64,000 nt of DNA from Cliona cf. orientalis (GCA_963930775.1 OZ005702.1:6014001-6078000); one strand, 5' to 3'. Counted from the stretch's first letter, positions 1-11,599 are shown. The notes: generated by a model not told the origin, from the letters alone. A program made the numbers and translations.

Positions 1-1230
1 TGGTTTTGAGCCTATTTGCATTTATTGTGCATCAGAAGAGATCGAAGATTCCAAAGTATGCCAAATTTTGAAATTCGCAGCAAGTTCATATTCCCTTTTG
101 ATGAGCAGCATGTCTTCAGACTCTGACACCAATAACAGTGATCAAACACTTCCACAATGCCAGGAATGCAGTCATATGGATCCAGTGTGTAGAAATCTTT
201 ACTCGGTTGACTTAGTTGCACATTCTACAATCTATCTAATATTGTCAGCATCAAAAATAATACTATTTTTATTAATAATAAATAATAACTGCCCACTCTC
301 ATGGTCAAGTGGTATTTCAAGGGAGAGGAAACAAGTTATTATAAGTCAAGTCGTGAGACGCACCATATCACTTAGCTTCACCATTCATGGAATACGCAAA
401 ACCAACAATTATTATTATAGGCAATAGTACGCAAATGATGAAAATATTTTAGCTAACCAGGTTTCCAAACCATTACTGAGCAAGAACATGTCCAATTGAC
501 AGTGATGTATTTATCATATTAACTACCTAAGATACTTGAACATCAATTAATAGTCCAGCAGTGGCTCTGATTCGAGCTAATTGCACAAAACATAACACTG
601 GATTAGAGATGATCTAGCAGAGATTTTGGAATGTCGTACTTTTATAAAATACTAACAAAAATTATGCAGTAGTGCTATTAATTTTAGTCATCTGCAGCAT
701 CACCAGTGCAGTCCATTCACCAGTAGTGTGCCAATGCCACCCATCCCCAAGACACAAGTTGAAGCGCAAAAACAGCTACAACCAACAAATCTATCATCAC
801 TCTAGATACTAACGCTGCAACTATGTTGTTGAATGGATACTTGTTGCTTGGACCACATAAGAATAAGCTTTTAACCAACATAACAGCTGAGCTACGCACA
901 CTGTCACACCAGGTAAGATAAATTTGCCAGAGTCTGAATATTATCCAAATATTATGTGCCACCAGGGAGTCGAATGAGCCAGAAGATAGTAACCCTTATT
1001 CTAATCAAATGGATCTTGAATGTATTTCAAAGAGCCACTAAGAAGATTAACTTAGTACCAATACATAATTAAACACAGGTGTCAGTATAATTCAGATTCT
1101 AGTTGCCCACTTGAAGATCACATCAAACCATCATACAGTAAGAAATGCCTCAAGGACTGGATTTTACTCATGCAGTGTACATTATTTTAAATGTTATCTG
1201 AACATCTGAAATAGTGTAAACAGCAGGGTG
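1..1230. repeat. Mosaic of dispersed repeat fragments, no supported gene
   Basis: No credible gene is visible. The stretch is a patchwork of segments that recur in the window: about 1-100 matches 3641-3716, about 440-545 matches 12838-12945, and about 880-1050 matches 12560-12720, 34800-35010 and 36145-36290. The last family reads, with stops, as a peptide containing KTDFPKSELS in the better copies, so it was probably once coding. Short open frames here look like chance. Confidence 0.6.
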
Positions 1231-1720
1231 CAAGATGGAAGGATCATCTGAGCAAACAATGTGCAAAACATGCACAGCAATGCTAAGGCCAGAGCCAAGA
1301 TTACGGTGCAATACTTCTGAGCTTCATCCTGAATATGAAAAGGAAACCAGAATTGTAGACGATCCCCTTGCTACTTTAAGAGGCATGCAGCAAGCACCCT
1401 GGCAAGTGCACCCTTCGCAGACAACCATGCAGTTTGCTAACATGTTGCGACTACCAGCAGCAGATAGAAGTTAGTGCTTGGATACCTAGTGAAAGGCTTT
1501 GAAATGTAACAAGAGCTGAGAGAAAAGTCTATGCTGTGGGTCAGTAACAAGAGGCCTCTCTGCCACAACAACCACAATCACAAGCGGACCATGGAGCCAG
1601 AGCTTTGTCTCCACCGCCCCCGGGCCCTCCTCCTCGGTTGCCACTGCTGCCACCACCACCAGCCGGCCATGGAGCCGGAGATCCACAGATTGTCACAGCT
1701 TTGTAAAACACAGTATAGTT
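1231..1720 (+). repeat. Repeat fragments, one with a Pro/His-rich remnant
   Basis: About 1232-1330 resembles 6980-7060 (a short cysteine-containing peptide with MCKTCTAM). About 1500-1720 resembles 34440-34660: both have a CCA/CCG-rich stretch followed by the same tract that leads into 'gattgtcacagctttgtaaa'. An open frame at 1235-1474 encodes 79 residues, but I recognise no family. Probably degenerate repeat, not a gene. Confidence 0.45.
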
Positions 1721-2168
1721 TCCTTTTTTTATTCAAGAAAAATGCAGCAGTAATGTTATGTTATATGGCCAAACATGGCAGCTCCTTGAAACTAGTAAGG
1801 CACTTACTAAGTATAAGGCATAAGTACTAATTATATATTGTGAGAGTGGTTTCCAAGAATCACTGACACTGCCAGATACCAGTGTAGAGAACCTGTTGAA
1901 CACGTGATAGTGATGCTGAATAAGTTGTCATAGCAATTACTGGAAGGTCATAATAAAGGACACTAAACACACCTTAGCCTGCTTATAGTATCATGGGTGC
2001 TCATAAACGTCCCATTGAAGGAAGTTGATCAGCTAGATTCGGTTATTAAGCTAGTACCAGTACCAGTGATTTTCCTGTCATTGTCACTGGGATTTGCCAA
2101 TAAATTTCCTGCATACCCTGGGTCAAATAAAAAGAATTTCATTTAGCAAAGAACACACTGGTCAGTGG
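1721..2168. other. No recognisable feature
   Basis: AT-rich unique-looking sequence between repeat fragments. I see no convincing coding frame or RNA gene. Confidence 0.4.
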
Positions 2169-2478
2169 TCAGAAGCACTTACTAGACAGGCCAGAATCAA
2201 AAAAGCCATCCTGTTTTTCCTCTCTCGACTGCTGTCTTGCCTTGATCAACGCCTTCAGACCATCTTCACCATCATTTGGTATGCGCATGTGGAACGTGTA
2301 TGCGTAAAACCATATTTTATCGTTTTAATATTAACTTGGATTTCCTCCCACTTCTCTTAGTGCCTCCTCAGCCTCCTTAGCTTCTGCATCATGTTTTCTC
2401 TTTCTTGCCTTTCTTTTAGACTTCTTCTTGCTAGTAAAGGAGGGAAATGCCGGGATAGACCCTTCCTCTATCCAGTTA
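2169..2478 (-). pseudogene. DNAJC9-like C-terminal fragment
   Basis: On the minus strand this reads as the C-terminal part of a DNAJC9-type J-protein, a histone/HSP70 co-chaperone. The first piece contains PAFPSFTSKKKSKRKARKRK and an AKEAEEALRE helix. A short intron follows, then GEDGLKALIKARQ and SREEKQDGFFDSGLSSK before a stop at 2169-2171. Lysine-rich segment, acidic helix and closing helix follow the DNAJC9 order. The J domain and middle part are absent: the copy stops abruptly near 2478 against an unrelated repeat shared with 16250-16350. It parallels the longer copy at 14646-15174 but lacks that copy's internal stop. Most likely a duplicated gene fragment. Confidence 0.6.
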
Positions 2479-2479
2479 A

Positions 2480-3760
2480 CCTCCACTGGACCACAGGCAA
2501 TGTCAATCTTATCCTAGACAGTTCCCAAGATCTTCCACAGTGTTTCATTGTATCGAACGATGCAAAATCATAATACCAACTGATATTACATTAAAATTAA
2601 ACAAAATTTTTTATCTTTCAAAAGAGTTTGCTTTTAAACGTGATACTTCTAATACCAATACTGTACTTCTGGGCTGAGGCTATGCAGAGTACAAAGTGGT
2701 TAATGGGATGATCAAAGTGCTGCCACCCTCATTCTGATCATCCAGAGGTACATCTTGCCGGGCACACTGATCATTTCTGATCTATGGCGGGCATACAGGA
2801 GCCACTCTTCTCTTGGGTACCAGCAGAACTTTGTTGATCCCGGCACTGGTGCCCTCACAAATTCAAACTCTTTGTGATCCTGGCCGTTTCATCTAAGGTG
2901 TGGAAAAATACTCAGTCGCATTAGATGAAGTCACTACAAATGTGAAAGCAGTAATCGGGTTTGACAAGATCGCCCACCCGAGGCATCGGTACTTCTTAGA
3001 GGCAGGTGGATACACCACATGGACAGAGAGTGACTGCTCTGATTGTATAATAGTATGTGCATGCGCACTTCAGATCCAATGTAAATACATGCAACATAAG
3101 TACAAGTGATCATCGCAAACTTATATTGTTATGCAGAATGATTATATTCTATAATTCTCGGCCTGGTCTAGATTATACAAGTCAAAAACCGTAGAGTAGC
3201 TATTAATATTCGAGAGTGACATCAATTGATGAGGTTGGGATACCAATACTTGAGCTAACAATAAAGTACTATGACCCAGACCCCCCTGGGGCTAATCTGG
3301 GCAATGAACAGGTGGGAGTCCTGGAAGACAATGACAATGAATCCGATTCCCACAGTGATGGGGACAATGACAATAAACAGGTGGGAGGCCACAGAGTCCC
3401 GAAAGAGAATGAATCCGATAAATATGTGCACACACATTTTCTGATACAGAAGCAGTTGAAATCGATTTGGTGTTATCAACATCAGATCTACAGACATCCA
3501 TGCCAGAAAAAATAACTATTTCAGGGTTGGATCTTACCAGACAATGGTATTTGTATGAGAGCATTAGAATGCATTGTAAATCAACCCTTGCCACAGACAT
3601 AATAGATGTGCCAATTGCATAGAAAAATTCTATTACTCGTGTGGTTTTGAGCCTATTTGCATTTATAAATTTTGAAATTCGCAGCGAGTTCATATTCCCT
3701 TTTGATAAGCAGCGGTAAAGGGGTTAATTAAAGAATCAAGGTAAACATTCTCTCCTATTT
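2480..3760. repeat. Repeat mosaic without a supported gene
   Basis: About 2480-2570 matches 16250-16350 and 3641-3716 matches the start of the window. Open frames at 2900-3109 and 3216-3515 (acidic, Asp/Asn/Glu-rich) match nothing I know and lack convincing starts. No RNA gene seen. Confidence 0.45.
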
Positions 3761-3763
3761 AGT

Positions 3764-3958
3764 ATGCTACATACTCCTGGTTGCATGCATTTCAAAGCTT
3801 CAGCTTTGATTGTCTGCGGAAAGTTGATGAGGATTCCCGGCTGGTATTTCGCACCTGAAGAAGAGAGTGCTGACAGATTGAAAAGAATTGGCACAATTGA
3901 ATCAAAAATATGCTGTGTACCCATTGTAGGAAAGTGTACTCATTGTTCTAAGGTCTGA
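3764..3958 (+). pseudogene. Short conserved transposon-type coding fragment
   Basis: A 64-codon frame starting MLHTPGCMHF and ending with a CTHC cysteine pair. A diverged copy lies at 7450-7620 with the same order but in-frame damage, so this is a repeated coding fragment. It sits directly upstream of the transposon fragment at 3988-4571 in the same orientation and may belong to the same element. Function unknown. Confidence 0.35.
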
Positions 3959-3987
3959 TGAAGCACTGATTCATTGTCATTGAGTGC

Positions 3988-4571
3988 ACCGATGGCTCAG
4001 ATATTATTAATCGAGACGATGCCAGTGGCTTCAGGCTTGATACACTCACAACGCACTGCAAGCATGGAACTCCAACTGTGAGCCAACAGGAAGTGTTGAC
4101 AACACATACAGATTATGTAAATCGTTATCCCTCCATTTTACAAACTACCTCCTATAATTTCACTAGTACCAAAATAACTAAAGAACTATGTGCAGGAGTA
4201 GTCAAAGGAGCAAAGATTTATCCTAAGAATCAGACACAACATTATGCTGACCTCGAAATGCTATCTGATGCTGCAGAACTTCATCCAGCATTCACTAATC
4301 CCTCAACTCATAATCCTAAATGGCTCGAGTGCATACGTGTTGATGGGGCCACAGATGAGGGTCCATCCCATGATGAAAACTTGTCACATTGGTAAGTAGT
4401 CGGTCTAGTGGATCAAGTTATCTAAATAGGGTCGAATTACAAAACGGCTGTTTGGCCCTTGCACACACAAATCTTTTCATACCTTCAACTTTGTCTGGAT
4501 CTGCCTTTAGTCCGGATACGGGAGAAGTTGACACGGACCGAGTGAGGAATAACATTGAGTTAGCTAAATGA
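3988..4571 (+). mobile_element. Broken transposon protein (VDGxxDEGP family)
   Basis: Two frames join into one recognisable transposon-type protein. The first (3988-4395) contains TSYNFTSTK, VVKGAKIYPKNQ and ECIRVDGATDEGPSHDE. The second, shifted, runs from TLVSSRSSGSSYLNRVE through ELQNGCLALAHTNLFIPSTL to about 4571. I recall such proteins, with an invariant VDG-x-x-DEGP motif that looks like an acidic catalytic site of RNase H-fold type, from repetitive genes of sponges and cnidarians (recall, not searched). A small deletion near 4380-4392 removes the linker between the halves and shifts frame, and both ends are missing. A dead fragment. Confidence 0.5.
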
Positions 4572-4599
4572 ACCCAATGGAGGCACAGCCTACAAGTCA

Positions 4600-4980
4600 T
4601 GCACGGCGTATGTAGTGGAATCTAAGGTCACTGAGGTCAATGGACAAATGCTCAAAAGCACTGCTCCTTCATTTAGTGGAGCAGCTCTCAGTATTTTACA
4701 CTTGATCTTTGCTAGAGTGATCTGCAACTTCTGCATATGATTAGTAGGCACGATAAAATATATTGTCATAAGATTGTTGAATTTCTCTCGTGAAATAATG
4801 AATCCAAGACCAGCTATAGAACTGAACATTTGAAAGGTGGAAAAAACCGTGAATAAGAACAGAGGAAGGCAATGAAATCATTACACGTAGGCCCTCAGCA
4901 AAGTACAGTACATTATTATGTAAATTTTTTGACCTTCAAGTAGAAGTATTACTCTAGTAAAAGTATTACTCTTATGTATT
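4600..4980. repeat. Copy of dispersed repeat shared with 8640-8940 and 25720-26220
   Basis: About 4690-4930 is nearly the same as 8650-8890 and as the split copy at 25720-26160, including 'tctgcatatgatcagtaggcac' variants. On the minus strand it keeps a short frame with GFIISREKFNNLMTI and HMQKLQI in all copies, suggesting a degenerate coding origin. This copy is uninterrupted where the 25.9 kb copy carries an insertion. Confidence 0.6.
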
Positions 4981-5005
4981 ATTCCTTATTGGTATTGAGA
5001 AGCTG

Positions 5006-5704
5006 AATTATAGATATGTCAGTAATATGATGGTGTGATGATGTGATGGTGACGACTCGGTAATAGAGCTCCCTGAGCTCGAGGTTAAGGAATTGAAGAA
5101 ATCTGGTCTGCTCCATCTGAAGGAACTCATTTCTTTTCAGCAGCATCCTGGTGACTACCAGATCCCACCTACTCATCACGAGATGCTAACAATGGTGAGG
5201 CCGGCAGACTATGTGGGGGTGGACGACTAGTTGGAAGCAGCTGCAAAGTGGCTGGATGTGGGGGGGGGGGGGGGGGGGGGGGGGGGGGAACAGCATCTTG
5301 AATGTATATCCTGTGGCGAGTAGAGCAGCGAGGGTGAACCATTCAGGAAGAGCCCATGCTGTGATCTCCCTGTGCATTGGCACTGTGTCTCAGGACCAGC
5401 ATGTAGGAAATGTCACGAGCTACTGAGAGTGCTTCCTTTCATGATCAGTAGAGCAAGAATTGTGGAGGGGGTTAACTATGCCACGGAGTATGTGAATGCA
5501 CTACCTCACCGCACACCTTGCTGTGGTACTGACTGCCACCCAATGTGTAAGAGGAGCGGCTACATGCGGTGTCCACTCTGCAGCTGTCCACTCGATGACT
5601 GGAAGGTGTGCAATGACTATGCGATGGCTAGTGATGTGTTGGCGGTAAGAAGGCAACAGCACCTGAACTATCAGAGGAGGAACTTTATGACGATATCCCT
5701 GTGC
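5006..5704 (+). pseudogene. BTB/Skp1-like plus RING-like cysteine protein, broken copy
   Basis: Reading through breaks, 5066-5250 encodes the second half of a BTB/Skp1-like fold (LKKSGLLHLKELISFQQHP, then EMLTMVRPADYVGVDD, a stop, then LEAAAKWLDVG). A run of about 30 G residues (5261-5288) follows, then the zinc-binding part: KSPCCDLPVHWHC, GPACRKCHELL, a central VEGVNYATEYVNALPHRTPC, and a C-terminal MRCPLCSCPLDDWKVC. The cysteine/histidine pattern suggests at least two RING-like zinc modules. Other copies: 9730-10436, 17207-17480, 23604-23860, 26566-26720. Only this copy keeps the last CPLC module. The early stop and G-run make it non-functional. A ubiquitin-ligase adaptor role is inference from the domain pairing. 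Confidence 0.5.
5261..5288. repeat. Long poly-G tract
   Basis: About 30 consecutive G bases. Paralogous copies have only 'gatgtgggggtgcac' here (for example 17335-17350), so the tract expanded from a five-G motif or is an assembly/sequencing artefact. Confidence 0.8.
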
Positions 5705-5929
5705 TAAAAATTTATCCCTAAAATCCCTAGGGCTGATTCAAAAGAATTAAAATATGGTTGCTATAGTACTAGATTAGCCATAGGGTGGAGATCCTGCCTC
5801 ATTGACCCCAGCACCCACCCCACAAGACGAAGACATTAAGGTTTAGATGCTGAGTTTTTTTTGTACATAAAAACCACGTGTAGGCCACTTAGCTATAAGA
5901 GCTCTTTGTATTGACACTGATCCTAAAAT

Positions 5930-6057
5930 GGAGGCGATCATCCTTGAGATATTGACGGTTCTTATCTGTGTTATGGCCAAGGTCAGAGCGGGAGATGGAT
6001 GTTGTCCATCTCCAACCACGACTTGATCTCTCCTTGTCCACTAATCGGCTGAAATCA
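5930..6057 (-). pseudogene. C-terminal fragment of a MATH (TRAF-C) domain
   Basis: On the minus strand the segment encodes DDFSRLVDKE, GWRWTTSISRSDLGHNTDK and YLKDDRLHFRI, the last strands of a TRAF-type MATH beta-sandwich. It duplicates the end of the MATH fragment at 26820-27339. No start, upstream strands or zinc fingers are present. Confidence 0.55.
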
Positions 6058-6059
6058 TC

Positions 6060-6700
6060 TTAGAGCATGCCTTACATCAAAAATACTTGTATAAGTGAAG
6101 TGCATTTCTACATAGAGTGTTCAAATTCTTATGTATTTTGCCACACTTGCAAGTTGCTGCTTTCATCTTTTAAGCTGACATCCTTGACTGCTCAGGATAG
6201 TAGTCTATCACAGTTGTATGCAGCGGTGGGATTGGATCGACAAAGAATTTTACCAAGATCCTCGGACACGACAACAAGATCAGGAGCATCTTACAAGCAG
6301 ACAGAACCTGATATGACAGATGGAGAAGCAGCAATGGTAATGCGTCCATCAAAGTATATAGTGGATCGAGATACAGTATTATAACTTTATTATACGATGG
6401 TAGTGTTTAGGAACAATGTTGTGGGATGGTGGTGGAGGTACATTTTGAAAGGAAAAAAGGTACATAGTACAAAGTATATAGGTTGCATTCAGAGAGGCAG
6501 CCGCCACAGTATGTCTCTCCGCGTAGAGAGAGGAAGAAGAGAGAGGTGGCTGATGGGAAATTCCTCCTAGTGCATCCCAATATAGTGCTGACACTGGCTG
6601 ACAAAATCTTTGATGAGGAACGAGCGTCACTGTGAATTCACCCACGGTCATCTCAGAGCTCAGGAGCACTGCTGCTGTAAGTTTGTGTATGTAATATAAT
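6060..6700 (+). repeat. Dispersed repeat family copy (also 9500-9640, 13640-13830, 24270-24430, 28600-28900)
   Basis: Segments such as 'ccaagatcctcggacacgac', the 'gtgtttaggaacaatgttgt' stretch and the 'atgtctctccgcg' stretch recur in the same order at 28600-28900 and in part at the other loci. Possible coding remnants include a peptide with HPNIVLTL in some copies. Two frames are partly open but broken differently in each copy. Identity unknown; probably a mobile element. Confidence 0.55.
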
Positions 6701-7800
6701 TATGTAGTTCAGATGCATAAAAGCCATCAAAGTAAAAGTATATAATAGATCAAGTTAGTGCTATAGAGAGGAGAGAATGGGGGAGGAGTAAGGACATCCT
6801 GTACACTGAGGTAAATTGAGAATAATTGTGTTCCCTCGCTATAGCGAGAATAGAAAGAGGGTCAGGCCCTTGCCCACAGAACTCAGTAGGACTGATCCTG
6901 AAATGGAGACGATCATCCTTGACATAGTTAACCTAAACTAAAGCATGTCCATGAATGCAGTATGATGTTTAAATAGGGTGTGAGATGAACAAACGATGTA
7001 CACAACATGTACAGCAACGCTTGAGTCAGGGCCAAGACTACGTACGATGCCTCAGGCAGACACAAGCTATATGGCTTTATCCTAATAGTGTACTAGTGGA
7101 CAAGAGGCATACACAGTTATCCGAGGATTATTGTTGCCATGAACATAAAATTATATTTCTGGAGGGACATAGGAGGTATATTATTATTATACTGTCGCAG
7201 ATACAGTACTTTGTAACAATATGATACACCAAGGTAATGATGCTGTCATTGAGAAAGAAGTTATCTATCATGATGATCATGGCACCATAAGAAGATGGCA
7301 GAAAGACTACACAATGCTCACCATCCAGAGGAGTGCAAAGAGTAAGTAGTAACACACATGATAAAATGGGGAATTTTGAAATTCGCAGTATAAGCAGCAG
7401 TAAAGGGGTTAATTAAAGAATCAAGGTAAACATTCTCTCCTATTTAGTATGCTACATACTCCTGGTTACGTTTCAAAGCTTGAGCTTGGATTGCCTGCGG
7501 AAAGTTGATGAGGATTGTATTTCGCACCTGAAGAAGAGAGTGCTGATAGATGGAGAAGAATTGGCACAATTATATCAAAAATATGCTGTGTGCCCATTGT
7601 GGGAAAGTATACTCACTCACAATGGATATTGAGAAAGCCATGTAGATAACTTAGATAATCCCATGACATGGAATTTAATAAATCAATTTTTGAACACAAG
7701 TATCGGTAGTGGAGGGATACCATTTATGATGCGTTATCGTCACTCAACGGCTATCTGTTCTCACAAAGCCATCTTTTAATATAATATTGTATCGTTGTCT
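6701..7800. repeat. Repeat mosaic
   Basis: About 7170-7370 is nearly identical to 14240-14445. About 7380-7620 repeats 3665-3945, and 7615-7690 matches the KTDFPKSELS family. No complete gene; the frame at 6985-7224 matches nothing I recognise. Confidence 0.5.
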
Positions 7801-7807
7801 GGAACAT

Positions 7808-8080
7808 ATGGGCACCCTACCAACCGTTTGAGATGCTATACGTCGAGTTGAGGATCTGGGATACCATATAACATATATATCGGATCATCTGGCTCACACT
7901 ACAAGAAGAAAAAGAGAAAGTCTATTAGATACCCCACATTTATATTGTGGTAAATGTAACAGTTACTATACCCTACAGAAGGTGGAGGTGCTAAAGGATC
8001 TTGAAACCACTGTGCTAAGTCGATCGTGGGATTCGGGTCAAGCTACCTGGGGAGATTATCCACGGAATGCGAGTCATTGA
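7808..8080 (+). pseudogene. Unrecognised coding fragment with a Cys-x-x-Cys pair
   Basis: A 90-codon frame with a single stop near its beginning. It contains DAIRRVEDLGYHITYISDH, a basic segment TTRRKRE, and HLYCGKCNSYYTLQKVEV. The CGKC pair and even composition look like a real protein fragment. It lies among repeat pieces and lacks a clear start. I cannot name it. Confidence 0.3.
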
Positions 8081-8159
8081 GGGAACTGACATAGTAATAA
8101 AAGTGTTTCTCTAATATTCTTTTGTTTATATAATATACTCTTTTTATCACAATATTGAA

Positions 8160-8900
8160 ACAGACGGCTTCCAAAGCTAACGTTGATAGCTGGCAGGATT
8201 GCAGCTGCTTCAGTGATTAACTTCATTTTCCAGCTCCCTGTTTTTCATACCTAGCTCTATAACTGTTGCCTCTAAAACGGTCGTGCGTTCACTGAGATCA
8301 CGTTTGAACTCTTTAAACTGTTCTTTGAGTTTCTCGGTTGTGTTCTGAAATTTTTCTTTAAAAATGACTTATATTATAAGGAGGTTAATGAAAAACAAGG
8401 ATATCAAACGTCAATTCAAAGGGAAAGGAGTTCTTTTGGATTAAACAATCGCAACTATCATGTGTATAATGTCATTAAATTTGCAAAAACAGTGCATCAT
8501 TTCCACACACTGAAGATAACTTTTAAATATTAAACTATGCTTACAGCGGAGTACAGAATATGAAACAAATTGATAGCTGTCAAGTTCGACAGTCTTGAAA
8601 TAAAGATACTTCTGGTCGATTGTGGAGCTATATTCAAAGGTAACATCACTACACTTGATCTTTGCCAGAGATCTGCAACTTCTGCATATGATCAGTAGGC
8701 ACGGTGAAATATATTGTCATAAGATTATTGAACTTCTCTTGTGAAATAATGAATCCAAGACCAGCTATAGAAACAAATAATTTTGAACATTTGAAAGGTG
8801 GAAAAAACCGTGGATAAGAACAGAGGAAGGCAATGAAATCATTACACGTAGGCCCTCAGCGAAGTACAGTACATTATTATGTAAACTTTTTGACCTTCAA
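8160..8900 (-). repeat. Duplicated block shared with 25290-25900
   Basis: Nearly the whole segment recurs at 25290-25900. On the minus strand the first part keeps a heptad-like frame (EKLKEQFKEFKHDLSECTTV and LEATVIELSMKNRELE in the better copy), consistent with a coiled coil. The second part is the GFIISREKF fragment seen at 4600-4980. No full gene. Confidence 0.55.
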
Positions 8901-9370
8901 GTAGAAGCCCAGTTCTTAAACTTCCAGTTGGAGTTGGACTATGGTAAGACTAAAGCAGTCTTCTTAGCATAAGACACTATCACATATCACTCTTCAGTTT
9001 TCAGTACAAAGTAGACTTGGAGTATATGTCCCAAGTGTAATTAATGGGGTAAAAATGGCAAGTGCAACACTCGTGAATACCAGTACCAGCAATGGCTGAT
9101 GGGAAATTCCTCCAAGTGCATCCCAATATAGTGCCGACACTGGGTGACGAGATCTTCGACGAGAAACGTGTGTCACTGTAAATTCATATTCTGGGTAGAC
9201 ATTATTACAATCTGCTGCCTATAAATACCAAGCTGTCAGCATGATTGGACTACTTAATAGCAACTGTTGGATAGTGGAAATATGGCGCTACAAGGTACGT
9301 TAACGTATTCCAATTTTATTGGTGCATACAATATTATAGATCACTTTCTCCCATGCACAAGCAAACAAAC

Positions 9371-9406
9371 CAAGGAGTGGGCGAGAGAAGCGAGCACCAC
9401 TCCTTG
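9371..9406. other. Short inverted repeat (possible hairpin)
   Basis: Arms 'caaggagtgg' (9371-9380) and 'ccactccttg' (9397-9406) pair perfectly around a 16-base loop. It lies in sequence with no open frame. Could be one end of a degenerate element. Confidence 0.5.
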
Positions 9407-9729
9407 TCTATACTATCTACATGTAGCTTGTATGCATGCATGAATAAAATCATAATTTTCAACATAACTCTCTGCAGGAGGCAGAAGTCACCATCTTCAG
9501 ATTCCCAAGCATCATCGTAAGAAGCAGTAATGGTAATGCATCCACCAAAGTAGAGTTACAGTGTTATAACTTTATTATATGATGGTAGTGTTTAGGAACG
9601 TTGTGGCATGGTGGTGGAGGTACATTTTGAAAGGAAAAAGGCATCTGAAACCCGAAATAAACTTTTCATGAGCGAAAGCAACGAGCAATTTTGTACACAC
9701 ACATTTTACGTATGTGCCCTTTTTATCAG

Positions 9730-10436
9730 GTGCATCTGGTCTACAAGGACAAAGTACTAGTAGCCACACCACACCTCATTAGTCAATTGCCACTCTTTAC
9801 CTCCATGCTGGAGTTTTGCCAGGATGACGATCCAGTTATACACTTACCGGAAGTAAGGAGCTGGAGAAGGCAGGGCTGGTTCATCTGAAGGAGCTCATCT
9901 GTTACCAGCAATCTCCTGAACATTACACTATCCCATCGTCGCATCTGGAGTTGCTTGCGATGGTTAGGCTGGCGGATTATGTGGGGGCGGACAACTTCTT
10001 GCGGGCGGCTGTAGGATGGCTGGATGTGGGGGTGCACGAAATTTTCAATGTAAACCCTGTTGGGAGAGTGTACCAACTCATTCGGGGGCGGTATCGTGCC
10101 AGCAGGCACCACAGCAAAGAACTGACTGGACTCTGCGCGTGGTGTGGGCAGTGGATGGAGAAAGAGGTGGTGGTGCCTTGTCGCCCCAGCAGTGAACCAC
10201 TCAGGAAGAGCCCATGCTGTGATCTCCCTGTGCATCGGCATTGTGACTCAGGACCAGCATGTAGAAAATGTCACGAGCAGCTGAGAGTGCTTCCTTGCGT
10301 GATCTGTAGAGCACGAATTGTGGAGGGGGTTAACTATGCCACGGAGTATGTGAATGCACTACCTCACCACACACCTTGCTGTGGTGCTGACTGCCACCCA
10401 ACGTGTAAGAGGAAGGGTCACCAATATCTGAAATAT
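9730..10436 (+). pseudogene. BTB/Skp1-like plus RING-like cysteine protein, best-preserved copy
   Basis: Follows a splice-acceptor-like 'tttttatcag'. The order is LVYKDKVLVATPHLISQLPL, TSMLEFCQDDDPVIHLPEV (BTB/Skp1-like first half), a one-base frameshift near 9858, then KAGLVHLKELICYQQSPEH and LLAMVRLADYVGADN, ending AAVGWLDVGVHEIF. The cysteine-rich part follows: GLCAWCGQWMEKE, SPCCDLPVHRHC, GPACRKCHEQL, LPCVICRARIVEG, and HTPCCGADCHPTCK. The Cys/His spacing suggests two or three zinc sites of RING/PHD type. The 10438-10953 coiled coil follows in the same direction. BTB plus RING-like pairing would suit a ubiquitin-ligase component (inference). The single frameshift could also be a sequencing error. 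Confidence 0.5.
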
Positions 10437-10509
10437 AATGGACACAAACGTAGTGTCATGTTTACCCAATTCTGTATGTGTGTATGTACATACATACCTA
10501 GATCTATCA

Positions 10510-10953
10510 GCCACTGACATCTATAATGAGATCAAAAGATTATCTCATATGCAACAACTAACAGACATAAGATTGGAGACTTTCTTTGAAATATTGAGGC
10601 GATTTGAGATAACCTTGAACAGAATTGAAAATCTGGCTTCCACACAGGAGGAGCAATCGGATGAAATCAAGGGCCGAGTGGAGTCTATTGAAAAATCACA
10701 TGCACTTACAGAAGAAGCGATTGCTAGAGCATCCACCAGGGAGCAGACACTATTAGATGAGATGAAAACTGAGGTGGCTACTGTTGCAAGGGAGCAAGCA
10801 TCAATTAACAGTGAAATGTGTGGCATCTCAAGACTTCAGAGTCACCTACAGAGAAAGCAAGATCAGATTGCATCCAAACAAGACTTTATGTACTCATCTG
10901 TATTTGGAGTTGTGTCAGTAGTAACCATTCACAGTTGGATAGTCACCTTATGA
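10510..10953 (+). CDS. Coiled-coil protein segment with hydrophobic tail
   Basis: The open frame from about 10510 encodes a long helix-forming segment: IYNEIKRLSHMQQLTDIRLE, FEITLNRIENLASTQEEQ, then Glu/Ala/Ser-rich heptads. It ends in a hydrophobic stretch MYSSVFGVVSVVTIHSW that could be a C-terminal membrane anchor. It follows the BTB/RING-like unit on the same strand within about 75 bases and may be its next exon, since 'cctag' and 'tcag' acceptor-like sites precede it. No family recognised. Alternatively it is an independent exon fragment brought in by duplication. Confidence 0.35.
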   Translation, partial: ATDIYNEIKRLSHMQQLTDIRLETFFEILRRFEITLNRIENLASTQEEQSDEIKGRVESIEKSHALTEEAIARASTREQTLLDEMKTEVATVAREQASINSEMCGISRLQSHLQRKQDQIASKQDFMYSSVFGVVSVVTIHSWIVTL

Positions 10954-11560
10954 TGGATGCAACGTCCAGTTTTATGGGGATGGCAATACACCTCGGCAAA
11001 GCTCACGAGGCTTAAGGCTGCTTTAAAGCAATACAATAAAATTACATGCTTTTTGTCCATTGCATAAAAAGATATTCAAAGTGTGGAGTTTTGAAGCTGA
11101 TTTTGAAAGATGTGCAGACGTTAAGAGAAGAAGGAAAGTAGGCCACTGAGGTAGAGTTGAAAGCAGCCTCAACATACCTCGAACCTCCATATCAGAAATT
11201 GAAGTAAATGTCTCACATAGTGCTGCTGTTGGGGCCAACACTGTGTTCAAGCTACATTCAGATATACAGATATAGCAAGGAGGCTGAAGCTGAAAGGACA
11301 GATGTTCAGTGGTGTTCATGGCTGTTATGACGCTATACTGATATAGTGATTTCGTTTTGCCGTATTGTGTATGACTTTTAATCAACCTGTATTATTAAAC
11401 AGTGCCTTGCCTCCGGTCACCAAACTACCCATAAGATTTCGGCAAAATGGCCAGGATAAAGGAGGATGAAGAGTGGCTGACTTGTCTGCATAAAACAGAG
11501 ATTAAAAGTTCCCTTCACGAGTTTGTAATCGAGCTGTTGGTGAAAATGTGAGACGCTAAG
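10954..11560. repeat. Repeat mosaic with OTU-family scraps
   Basis: About 11065-11185 matches the middle of the OTU blocks at 15800-15860, 22155-22275 and 27650-27760 but is heavily damaged. The remainder shows no supported gene. Confidence 0.4.
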
Positions 11561-11599
11561 TCATCTCACCAGATTCTACCTAGTCCACGGCCACTCAGC

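Noticed and set aside
9783..10241. 152-codon minus-strand frame
   Set aside because: Antisense of the BTB/RING-like copy, where the cysteine motifs lie on the plus strand.
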